From: DATJFH01 sp035495815 | GTDB lineage: Bacteria; Acidobacteriota; Terriglobia; Bryobacterales; Bryobacteraceae | Reading direction: 5' to 3' | DNA length: 13,771 bases | Assembly: GCA_035495815.1 (NCBI GenBank) | Contig: DATJFH010000161.1 | Location: 1-13,771 of the forward strand | Part shown: positions 8,201 through 13,771 of the stretch, piece by piece | How the letters are laid out: each line of letters begins with the position of its first letter | Numbering within the stretch: position 1 is the first letter of the stretch | The notes under the pieces: model-generated | What the model saw: the letters and a program-made list of their open reading frames with translations, nothing else | Told to the model about the DNA's origin: nothing | Database searches by the model: none | Translations under genes and position numbers: made by a program

Positions 8201-8501
8201 CGACCCGCTGGCGCGCGCTGACGGCGACGGTGAAAGCGTCGGTGACCGAAGTCTTGAATCCGCTCGATTCGGCGCGGACCCGGTAGGTTCCGATCGAGAC
8301 GTTGATGAATTCGAAGCTGCCGGCGTCATTGGTGCGGGACACGATGGGCAGGCCGGTGTTGACGTTTTCCAGAGTGATCTTACCGCCCACAATGGCGGCG
8401 CCGCTCGGATCCTGGATGGTTCCGAGCACGGTGGCCGTGTCAAACTGGCCAAAGCAGACAGTGGCCGCGGCAAGCGAGGCCAACAGGACAAACCTGGTCA
8501 T
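5205..8501 (-). CDS. Oar-like TonB-dependent outer-membrane receptor with N-terminal carboxypeptidase-regulatory-like domain
   Basis: This 1098-residue protein has a signal peptide (MTRFVLLASLAAATVCFGQ). Next comes a carboxypeptidase-regulatory-like beta-sandwich (about 21-104, with GTIQDPSGAAIVGGKITLEN and SFEFINVSIGTYRVRAE), a plug domain (about 130-250, with LPLNGRSYADLALLAPGVR and GVDNNTYATSNQGYS), and a long outer-membrane beta-barrel ending in FALKLVF, a terminal aromatic as expected for barrel insertion. A cysteine pair (TCAPGVASTGCF) probably forms a disulfide in a surface loop. The family imports large substrates with TonB energy or, for Oar-type members, takes part in surface export. 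The substrate here is unknown. ATG 8501 is chosen because AGGAG (complement of 8511-8515) sits 9 bases ahead; a TTG at 8510 would extend the frame by three residues but abuts that site. It is divergent from the CRTAC1 gene. Confidence 0.92.
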   Translation of the reverse strand: MTRFVLLASLAAATVCFGQFDTATVLGTIQDPSGAAIVGGKITLENVNTGLPIVSRTNDAGSFEFINVSIGTYRVRAESSGFKTSVTDAFTVAVSARQRVDVTLSVGEMTQTVSVKDAAATLETDSSDRGQVINNLTIVNLPLNGRSYADLALLAPGVRKSFLAMDQSSSNYRDASFNVNGLRSALNNFQVDGVDNNTYATSNQGYSNQAVQLSPDAVSEFKVQTNNFSAEYGRAGGAIINVSVRSGTNDFHGAAWDYLRNTRLNAVGFFKPALGKPVFQQNQFGGALGGRIIKNKTFFFADYEGLRRTTRSLSFQTIPTLEQRNGIFKTASGAAMPVRNPYTGVIYSDGVVPKSEITPFAQKVFSQLVAPTTAAFANNYQALPRIPSVDNKGDVRLDHYFNSKLTGFFRYTQREFNQTDTPVIPLPVGSSDSNGNVNIVNKQGAGGLTYTMSPTSLIEFRLGITRSIGGKWPVQIGLPNMQDGYGIPGLPTDPELTGGLNTQSISGYAGLGRRSSTPQFQNPLVIDPKVNYSKVFTRHTLKLGWEFQTIHTEVLDFSPQYGQDSYSGQFSAAPGAAANNIYNIADFLFGARSAYELTNTFVAQYRQRMSFYYLQDDWRVNSKLTLNLGVRYEYGTPQFEDGNHLANFDPIQKKLVQAADGDMLQRSLVNPDKNNWGPRVGLAYRVTPRTVIRSGYGVSYIHFNRLGGENLLVYNPPFVIDVAITNPDPSRAATCAPGVASTGCFRPTALGYTANQINPATFDISNTQLRYIPTDLRSGYVQSWHFTVQRELSRDLVLDLAYVGNRGVKLMILGDANQARPQGINENTALNARRPYQGFAGIEEAWGAGFSDYNSLQVKLEKKYTSGLYLLNSFTWSKALDNAAGHLETANGDNSRVNYYDLRNEKGLGSYNQPFSNTTTVVWDLPYGKGRRFGSNANPLVSAVIGNWRASFINTMSSGLPVNLTYGPASRFTVSSLPSYRPNLNGDPMAPESQRNIDNYFDKNNVVVIGDPEHPNPFGNAGRNVARSYALYQTDLGLHKDFPLWKETRKLEFRSEFFNLFNKTNFQGPNSTRSSAAFGTIRSAFPARIIQFALKLVF

Positions 8502-8510
8502 GATCGTCAA

Positions 8511-8515
8511 CTCCT
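8511..8515 (-). promoter_or_regulatory. Shine-Dalgarno site that decides the receptor start
   Basis: CTCCT on the plus strand reads AGGAG on the minus strand. It lies 9 bases upstream of ATG 8501, an ideal distance, and directly abuts the TTG at 8510. This favours ATG as the start codon. Confidence 0.7.
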
Positions 8516-8539
8516 GAAAAATGAACTGGAACCCCCGAG

Positions 8540-8560
8540 GGTATGACGATTACTATACCA
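8540..8560 (-). promoter_or_regulatory. Candidate extended -10 promoter and inverted repeat for the receptor gene
   Basis: On the minus strand TGG-TATAGT (complement of 8552-8560) matches an extended -10 (TGnTATAAT) with one mismatch in the hexamer. No convincing -35 is seen. Transcription would begin near 8545, giving a leader of about 44 bases with the AGGAG near its end. The hexamer is embedded in an inverted repeat, GGTAT at 8540-8544 and ATACC at 8555-8559, with 10 bases between the arms, about one helical turn from arm to arm, so a dimeric regulator could bind over the start site. Functional assignment is inference. Confidence 0.4.
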
Positions 8561-8668
8561 GGGTGGACACGCACGCACCCGTAGAGATCAGGTACCGGCC
8601 GCGAATCAGGCGCACCAGGCCAACTCCTGCTGCGGTGGATCGTCCCCCCGGCTGGATAAACTGTTAGA

Positions 8669-10375
8669 TTGAAGCTGCTTTGGATTCCCGCCGCCGTGCT
8701 GGGAGCGCTGGCCCTGGCCCAGGGTCCGGCGACTCGAAACGCGCCTCCCGTCCCCCGCTCTGCGCCCTCCGGCAAACCCTTCCCAGTGCGGTTCACCGAC
8801 GTCGCGCGCGCCATGGGGCTTCACATGAAGTTCACCTATGGTGACGAGCGAAAAAAACAGTACATCCTCGAAGCCAACGGATCGGGCGTAGCCTTTCTCG
8901 ACTACGATAACGACGGTTTCCAGGATGTGTTCCTGGTCAACGGTTCGAGTTTTCAGGACTTGCCAAGAGGGCAGGCGCCGACCAATCATCTTTACCGCAA
9001 TGCGGGTGGCGGGAAATTCATCGACACCAGCCGGGCCGCGGGTGTCGCCCGCTCGGGTTGGGGCAGCGGAGTCTGCGTCGCGGACTTCGACAATGACGGA
9101 TTCGACGACTTCTACGTCACTTACTGGGGACCGAATGTGCTCTACCGCAACTCGGGCAAGGGCGCCTTCGAGGACGTGACGGCTCGCGCCGGCGTGGCGG
9201 GCGCGGGCGACTGGAATACGGGCTGCTCCTTCCTCGACTACGACCGCGACGGCCATCTCGATCTCGTGGTCGCCAGCTACCAGCGCTTCGATCCGGCCAA
9301 GACTCCGCCGCCGGGTTCGGGACCTACCTGCGAATGGAAGGGCATGCCCGTGTTCTGCGGCCCGCGGGGCTTGCCCTTCGGAAGCGTCACGCTCTATCAC
9401 AACCGCGGCGACGGGACGTTCGAGGACGTGAGCGCGGCATCGGGTATGCGCAACGGGCAGGGATTCTATGCCTTTACGACGGTGACGGCGGATCTCAACG
9501 GGGACGGCTGGCCGGACATCTACATCGCCTGCGATTCGACGCCCAGCCTTCTGTATCGCAACAACCAAGACGGCACGTTTACCGAGGTGGCCACGGAAGC
9601 CGGCGTGGCCTTCAACGAGAACGGCGCGGAGCAGGGCGGCATGGGCGTGGCCGCGGGCGATTTCGACAACGACGGCCAGATCGATCTGCTCAAGACCAAC
9701 TTCGCGGGAGACTATCCGAACGTGTACCGAAACCTGGGACGAGGCATTTTCGAGGACGTCGTGTTGCGCGCCGGGCTGGCCGTCAATTCACAGTATGTGG
9801 GATGGGGGATCGGGCTGGCCGATTTCGACAATGACGGGCTGAAGGACATCTTTCAGGTCAACGGCCACGTGTATCCGGAGCTGCAAGGACGCGCCGGAGA
9901 CGAACAGTATCTCAATCCCCGGCTGGTTTACCGCAACCTGGGGAACGGCCGGTTCGAGGACGTGAGCGCGATGGCCGGTCCGGGCGTGGCGCAACGGCTG
10001 TCGAGCCGGGGGGCGGCCTTCGGCGATTTCGACAATGACGGCGCGATGGACGTGCTGATCATGAACATGGGCGAGCCACCGTCGCTGCTGCGGAATACCT
10101 TGACCAGCCGGAATCACTGGATCAAGGTGAAGCTGCAGGGCACGCGCTCGAATCGCGGCGCGGTCGGGGCAGCGGTGACCATCGGCAGGCAGATGGAAGC
10201 GCTGCTGAGCCAGTCGAGCTTTCTCTCGCATAACGATTCAAGACTCCACTTCGGACTAGGCTCGGCGGTGAGCGTGGACGGCATCACGGTGCGCTGGCCA
10301 AGCGGCGCGGTGGAGAAGTTCCCGGGCTCGCCGGCGGACCGGACGGTCACGCTGGTGGAAGGAACGGCGCCGTGA
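8669..10375 (+). CDS. Secreted CRTAC1-family protein (FG-GAP/VCBS repeats with C-terminal ASPIC/UnbV domain)
   Basis: This 568-residue protein starts at TTG 8669, the only upstream start that gives a signal peptide (KLLWIPAAVLGALALAQ). The next ATG lies at residue 50, inside the first repeat unit. Seven calcium-type loops of the form DxDxDGxxD are visible: 78-86, 139-147, 190-198, 275-283, 331-339, 385-393 and 453-461, each followed by a short strand, as in integrin-like beta-propellers. The cysteine motif C221-EWKGMPVF-C230-GPRGLP is shared by many bacterial CRTAC1 homologues. Residues 494-550 form an ASPIC/UnbV domain (RGAVGAAVTIG, HFGLGSA, ITVRWPSG). The expected location is periplasmic or cell surface, Ca2+-stabilised, possibly in binding or adhesion. 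No catalytic site is recognisable. No Shine-Dalgarno precedes the TTG. The next gene overlaps its stop. Confidence 0.9.
   Translation: MKLLWIPAAVLGALALAQGPATRNAPPVPRSAPSGKPFPVRFTDVARAMGLHMKFTYGDERKKQYILEANGSGVAFLDYDNDGFQDVFLVNGSSFQDLPRGQAPTNHLYRNAGGGKFIDTSRAAGVARSGWGSGVCVADFDNDGFDDFYVTYWGPNVLYRNSGKGAFEDVTARAGVAGAGDWNTGCSFLDYDRDGHLDLVVASYQRFDPAKTPPPGSGPTCEWKGMPVFCGPRGLPFGSVTLYHNRGDGTFEDVSAASGMRNGQGFYAFTTVTADLNGDGWPDIYIACDSTPSLLYRNNQDGTFTEVATEAGVAFNENGAEQGGMGVAAGDFDNDGQIDLLKTNFAGDYPNVYRNLGRGIFEDVVLRAGLAVNSQYVGWGIGLADFDNDGLKDIFQVNGHVYPELQGRAGDEQYLNPRLVYRNLGNGRFEDVSAMAGPGVAQRLSSRGAAFGDFDNDGAMDVLIMNMGEPPSLLRNTLTSRNHWIKVKLQGTRSNRGAVGAAVTIGRQMEALLSQSSFLSHNDSRLHFGLGSAVSVDGITVRWPSGAVEKFPGSPADRTVTLVEGTAP
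8900..10041 (+). repeat. Spaced repeats coding the calcium-binding DxDxDG loops
   Basis: A 17-base pattern close to GAYTTCGACAAYGACGG recurs at 9083-9099, 9659-9675, 9821-9837 and 10025-10041, with diverged copies at 8900, 9236 and 9491. All are in the same reading frame of the CRTAC1 gene and encode its Asp-rich loops. The spacing is irregular, so these are protein-repeat relics and not a tandem DNA array. Confidence 0.75.
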
Positions 10376-11388
10376 GCGCGATTCTGAGCGTCGTCCTGTT
10401 TCTGCTGCTGGCTCCGCAGGATCCGGCGGAATTGTCGGGCCGGGCGCAGACGCTGGCGCAGCAGAAACGCTTTGAAGAAGCCGAGAAGCTGTGGCGAGAG
10501 GCGCTGGCGGCGTCGCCGGGCTTCTTCCCCGCCCTGTTCAATCTGGGCTATCTGAAATCGCAGCAGGGCAAATATGACGAGGCGGCGCCGCTGCTCGAAC
10601 AGGCAGCCCGCGTGGATCCGCGCGATTTCAACACGCGGTACCTGCTGGGACAGGCGCTATCCAACCTGGGACGGCGGGAGGACGCGCTGCGGGCGTGGCG
10701 CGCGGCTCTGGCCGTCCAGCCGGCGAATCCGCGGTTGATGCAGATCATGATCGTGGAATACGAGCAGGGCCGCTATTTCCGCGAGGCGGCCGACCTGGCG
10801 CGGCGCGCGCTCCAGACCCGGCCGGACGACGCCAATCTGTACTTTCTGGCCATACACGCGTATCAGAACGCGCGCGATTTCAAATCCGGCCAGGAGGTAG
10901 CGCGGCTGGCGGCGGCTCGCTTTCCAGATTCGGCGCGAGCCAACTTCGAGTACGCGTTTCATCTGCAGCTCGCCGGGCAGGCCGAAGAATCGGGCAAATA
11001 TCTGAAGAAGGCCATGGCCGCCGATCCCCGCTACGAGGAGCCGTTCTTTTTGTACGGCGATCTGCTGGTGGCCGAGGGCCGCGACGAGCAGGCGCTTCCC
11101 TACCTGCGAAAAGCCATAAAGAACCGGGCAGATTACATGGCGGCGCGCGTCTCGCTGGCCAAGGCCTACATGCACCTGGAGAAGTGGCCGGAGGCGATCG
11201 CCGAGCTGGACGAAGCCGCGAAGCTCGACGCGAAGAGTCCGGAGCCGCACCTGCTTCTCTCGCGAATCTATTTCCGGCTCGGCGACGAAAAGCGGGCCGG
11301 CGCCGAAAAGGAGATTTCGCTCCGTCTGCGCCGTGAGAACCCGGCGGCGCTCGAAGCGCTGCAGGCGAGGCCGTTCCCCGAGCGGTGA
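10372..11388 (+). CDS. Tetratricopeptide-repeat protein coupled to the CRTAC1 gene
   Basis: This 338-residue protein has a short hydrophobic N-terminus (2-13), then nine consecutive 34-residue TPR units in perfect register: 17-50, 51-84, 85-118, 119-152, 153-186, 187-220, 221-254, 255-288 and 289-322. They carry the usual pattern of alanine and tyrosine positions and a proline at the end of most units. Such solenoids are protein-interaction scaffolds without enzymatic activity. The GTG start overlaps the preceding TGA (GTGA at 10372-10375), and GGAAGGA at 10357-10363 lies 8 bases upstream, so it is translated in coupling with the CRTAC1 gene and probably works with that product. The hydrophobic start suggests export or membrane tethering, though it is short. 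No transmembrane helix follows. Confidence 0.9.
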   Translation: MSAILSVVLFLLLAPQDPAELSGRAQTLAQQKRFEEAEKLWREALAASPGFFPALFNLGYLKSQQGKYDEAAPLLEQAARVDPRDFNTRYLLGQALSNLGRREDALRAWRAALAVQPANPRLMQIMIVEYEQGRYFREAADLARRALQTRPDDANLYFLAIHAYQNARDFKSGQEVARLAAARFPDSARANFEYAFHLQLAGQAEESGKYLKKAMAADPRYEEPFFLYGDLLVAEGRDEQALPYLRKAIKNRADYMAARVSLAKAYMHLEKWPEAIAELDEAAKLDAKSPEPHLLLSRIYFRLGDEKRAGAEKEISLRLRRENPAALEALQARPFPER

Positions 11389-11420
11389 AGTAGCCCGGTT
11401 TCGTGGTATCAAAGACGAAT

Positions 11421-12641
11421 ATGGCGGCCATCAATCGCAGAGACTTCGGGCGTCTGGCGCTGGCTCTCGTCGCTCGAGCCGGGGGGCTGCGGGGCTCCTC
11501 CGGGCTCGACGAGGCGCTGCGCGCCGGCGTGGCTAGGAGAAACATTCCGGCCGCGGTATTCATGGCAGCCACCGCCGGCAAGACGCTTTTCACCGGGGCT
11601 TACGGCAAACGGGAAGCGTCCGCCAAATCGGATCTGACGGCGGACGCCATATTCCGCATCGCTTCCATGACCAAAGCCATCACCTCCACCGCCGCCATGC
11701 AACTGGTGGAGAAGCGAACGCTGGCGCTCGACGAGCCGGTGGCGAAGCATCTGCCGAGGCTGGCCGGGCTCAAAGTCCTCGCAGGCTTCGACCGGTCGGA
11801 CAAGCCGATTCTCCGGCCGGCGAAAAAGCCGGTCACGCTGCGTCTCCTTCTGTCCCACACCGCCGGCTTCGCTTATGACACCTGGGACGCCAATCTGCTG
11901 AAGTATCTCACGGCAACTCCCAGAGTTTCCGGAGAGCAGCCCGTTCCCCCGCTGGTGTTCGAACCCGGCGCCCGATGGGAATATGGAACCAACGTGGATT
12001 GGGTAGGCCGGCTGGTGGAAGCCGCGTCGGGAACAACTTTAGAAGCGTATTTCCAGCGACACATTCTGGAGCCGCTGGGCATGTCCGAGACCAGCTACAT
12101 ACTCCCGCCGGCGAAGTTCGGCCGCCTGGTCAGTTCTTATGAGCGCCGAAACGGCGCACTGGTCGAGACGCCGTTGACGCAGCCGGCCCCGCCTTCCTCG
12201 TTTAACGGCGGGGGCGGCCTCTATTCGACCGCGTCCGATTATGTCCGCTTCATGCAAATGATCCTGCGCGGCGGGCTTGGACCGGACGGGCAGCGAATCC
12301 TCGAAGCCGGAACGGTCGAGCTGATGAAGGCCAACCAGATCGGCGGCCTGCGCGCCGGGATCCTGAAGTCGGTGAACCCGGCGCGTTCGAGCGACCTGGA
12401 CCTGCATCCGGGCCATGTGGACAAATTCGGCCTGGGGTTCCTCATCAACACGGACGCGTACGAGGGCGGCCGGTCGGAGGGCAGTCTGGCCTGGGCGGGC
12501 CTGTTCAATACGTATTTCTGGATCGATCCGCGGCGCCAGATCTGCGGGGTGGGCCTGATGCAATACCTGCCGTTCGCCGACCGGGATGCGCTGGGCCTGC
12601 TGGGTGAATTCGAGCGCGCGATCTACGCGGGCGGCGCGTAG
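11421..12641 (+). CDS. Serine hydrolase of the class C beta-lactamase / family VIII esterase fold, with Tat-like signal
   Basis: From ATG 11421 the protein has 406 residues. Its N-terminus (AINRRDFGRLALAL) resembles a twin-arginine signal; a GTG at 11403 would add six residues. The catalytic SxxK motif is S82-M-T-K85 in RIASMTKAITS. The second-motif tyrosine is Y188 in WEYGTNVDW. In place of the KTG box there is W358-A-G360 in LAWAGLFNTYFWIDP, the W-x-G form typical of EstB-like carboxylesterases. NGGGGLYSTASDY and the LLLSHTAGF stretch are family signatures. Likely activities are ester hydrolysis or D-amino-acid peptide cleavage in the periplasm; antibiotic resistance is not implied. It lies 32 bp after the TPR gene and may be in the same transcript. 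No Shine-Dalgarno is evident at either start. Confidence 0.87.
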   Translation: MAAINRRDFGRLALALVARAGGLRGSSGLDEALRAGVARRNIPAAVFMAATAGKTLFTGAYGKREASAKSDLTADAIFRIASMTKAITSTAAMQLVEKRTLALDEPVAKHLPRLAGLKVLAGFDRSDKPILRPAKKPVTLRLLLSHTAGFAYDTWDANLLKYLTATPRVSGEQPVPPLVFEPGARWEYGTNVDWVGRLVEAASGTTLEAYFQRHILEPLGMSETSYILPPAKFGRLVSSYERRNGALVETPLTQPAPPSSFNGGGGLYSTASDYVRFMQMILRGGLGPDGQRILEAGTVELMKANQIGGLRAGILKSVNPARSSDLDLHPGHVDKFGLGFLINTDAYEGGRSEGSLAWAGLFNTYFWIDPRRQICGVGLMQYLPFADRDALGLLGEFERAIYAGGA

Positions 12642-12657
12642 ACGGAAGCCTCGATCC

Positions 12658-13771
12658 TCACGACTCGAAGCCGAACTGGCCTGGATCGCGCCCGATAATC
12701 ATGGCGGCGATGACCTTCGGGACGTACTCCCTGGTCTCTGCCGGCAGGGCGTGCACGCGGTAGAGGTGCCAGAAGTTCCGCTGCTTGATGGGATCGGCTA
12801 CTTTGCGGATCTCCTGCCGTACCCTGGCGGGCCCGGAGTTGTAGGCGGCGAGCGCCAGCATGACCGAACTGCCGGCCCCGAAATCGAGGATCAGCTCGCG
12901 GAGCATTTTGGCGGCGGCGCGGGTGGATTTGCGGACGTCGAGCCGCTCATCGACGGCGCCGTTCACCGTCAGCCCGTAGTTTCTGGCGGTGACCGGCGTG
13001 AACTGCCAGATACCGGCGGCGCCGGCGCCGCTTTTACCCCCGCTGCCGAGGGCGCTTTCCACGACCGCCATATAGGCCAGGTCGGGAGGAATGTGCGCGT
13101 CTTCTAGAATGCGGCGCATCGTCTGGATCTCCCGTTTGGACCGGCCCAGCGCGGCGATGATGTGAGGGCGGTCCGGCCCCTGGTACCTGACGATGAAACG
13201 GGTCACCTGGTCCCTGAACTCGGTGGGGACGCGATAGGTCTCGGAGCCGAATTCCGCCAACAGCTCGCGGATCTGGCGCTCCACGGGGTCGGCGGCGTGA
13301 TCGACGCCCATGCGGTAGAGCATGGTCGACTGCAGGGCGCGCCCCTGGCTTTCGTATTCGTCGATGCGGTCGGCGAGGGAACCGACGTCGCGGCCTGAAA
13401 GCGCGGCGGTCTCGATGACTTTTTCCAGATTCGCGATGGCAGCGTCGATGCGGTCCTTTTCGACGCGCAGCGTTTCGATCTTCCAATAGGCGAAGGCGGA
13501 GCCGGCGGCCAGCGCCGCCAGCAGGACGGCGATCGTGATTTTGAGCTTTCTCCGGGCGCGGCGCAGGGCGGCATACAGCATGTCGCGCATGATGTCCAGG
13601 GTCTGGTCTCCGACTCCGGTTCCGCGGGCGGCGCGCGCGCGCGACACGGCCTCCGACAGCGCTTCTTCGTGGGCGGAATGGATACGGACGGCGGGCGCCT
13701 TCTCCGCGGGGGACGCTTCGCGGGTCTCGTTCAGATCCTGAGGCGGCTCAACGCCGAGCACGAAGGTAAAC
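12658..13771 (-). CDS. Membrane-anchored lytic transglycosylase (SLT domain), N-terminus beyond the window
   Basis: From the first possible start in the window, a GTG at 13761, 367 residues are coded, but the frame is still open to the edge, so the gene is probably longer. A hydrophilic N-terminal stretch (1-70) is followed by one membrane helix (73-93), a coiled-coil-like segment (about 94-150), and an SLT domain (about 200-350). In that domain Glu235 in AYMAVVESALGSGGKSGAGAAGIWQF-type sequence is the expected catalytic acid, with NYGLTVNGAVDERLD and ALAAYNSGPARV as further signatures. The family cleaves the MurNAc-GlcNAc bond of peptidoglycan, forming 1,6-anhydroMurNAc. The topology predicted is N-terminus in the cytoplasm and enzyme in the periplasm. 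It converges on the serine hydrolase gene with a 16-bp gap. Confidence 0.87.
   Translation of the reverse strand, partial: FTFVLGVEPPQDLNETREASPAEKAPAVRIHSAHEEALSEAVSRARAARGTGVGDQTLDIMRDMLYAALRRARRKLKITIAVLLAALAAGSAFAYWKIETLRVEKDRIDAAIANLEKVIETAALSGRDVGSLADRIDEYESQGRALQSTMLYRMGVDHAADPVERQIRELLAEFGSETYRVPTEFRDQVTRFIVRYQGPDRPHIIAALGRSKREIQTMRRILEDAHIPPDLAYMAVVESALGSGGKSGAGAAGIWQFTPVTARNYGLTVNGAVDERLDVRKSTRAAAKMLRELILDFGAGSSVMLALAAYNSGPARVRQEIRKVADPIKQRNFWHLYRVHALPAETREYVPKVIAAMIIGRDPGQFGFES

Noticed and set aside
6396..8546. A 716-codon open frame on the plus strand antisense to the receptor gene
   Set aside because: It lacks a signal, domain or plausible composition (rich in Val, Gly, Asp and Arg from reversed GC-rich codons). 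The opposite strand holds an unmistakable receptor with Shine-Dalgarno, signal peptide and barrel end.
11389..11420. Internal promoter or terminator between the TPR and serine hydrolase genes
   Set aside because: The 32-bp gap has no hairpin and no -10/-35 pair, so read-through from the upstream genes is the simpler reading.

Overview
This GC-rich window reads as a piece of bacterial chromosome, most likely from an acidobacterium of the Bryobacterales/Solibacter type. That placement is an inference. It rests on a very large Oar-like TonB-dependent receptor with an N-terminal carboxypeptidase-regulatory-like domain, a CRTAC1 (FG-GAP plus ASPIC/UnbV) protein coupled to a TPR protein, a PQQ-type propeller protein and a cytochrome c with a Planctomycetes/Verrucomicrobia-style heme domain. 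There are no tRNA or rRNA genes, insertion sequences, CRISPR arrays or phage genes, and no gap longer than about 200 bases. This is densely coded housekeeping/envelope DNA, not an obvious island.

Layout. At the left edge is the 3' end of an unknown plus-strand gene (ends 139), followed after one base by a secreted PQQ-like beta-propeller protein (141-1679). Facing it is a membrane-anchored phospholipase D / cardiolipin-synthase-like protein (1689-2966, minus), divergent from a SelA-like PLP enzyme (3055-4242, plus). The PLP enzyme collides tail to tail with a diheme c-type cytochrome (4239-5003, minus). Upstream of the cytochrome on the same strand is the TonB-dependent receptor (5205-8501, minus). 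Divergent from the receptor across a 167-bp regulatory gap is a plus-strand cluster: CRTAC1/ASPIC-UnbV protein (8669-10375), a nine-unit TPR protein overlapping it by 4 bp (10372-11388), and a Tat-like serine hydrolase of the class C beta-lactamase/family VIII esterase fold (11421-12641). A membrane-anchored lytic transglycosylase (12658 to the right edge, minus) closes the window and runs off its end.

Most products are predicted to act in the envelope: periplasmic propellers and cytochrome, outer-membrane receptor, inner-membrane lipid synthase and peptidoglycan lyase. The one plausible functional unit is the divergent receptor / CRTAC1 / TPR set, which could be a surface uptake or secretion module. 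Its substrate cannot be read from sequence. The main points for a second look are a glutamate in place of the lysine of the first HKD motif of the phospholipase D-like protein, the divergent receptor-CRTAC1-TPR arrangement with a palindromic promoter, a palindrome at the cytochrome promoter, three tail-to-tail gene junctions with no room for terminators, and the probable missing N-terminal domain on the lytic transglycosylase. No clearly undescribed system was found.
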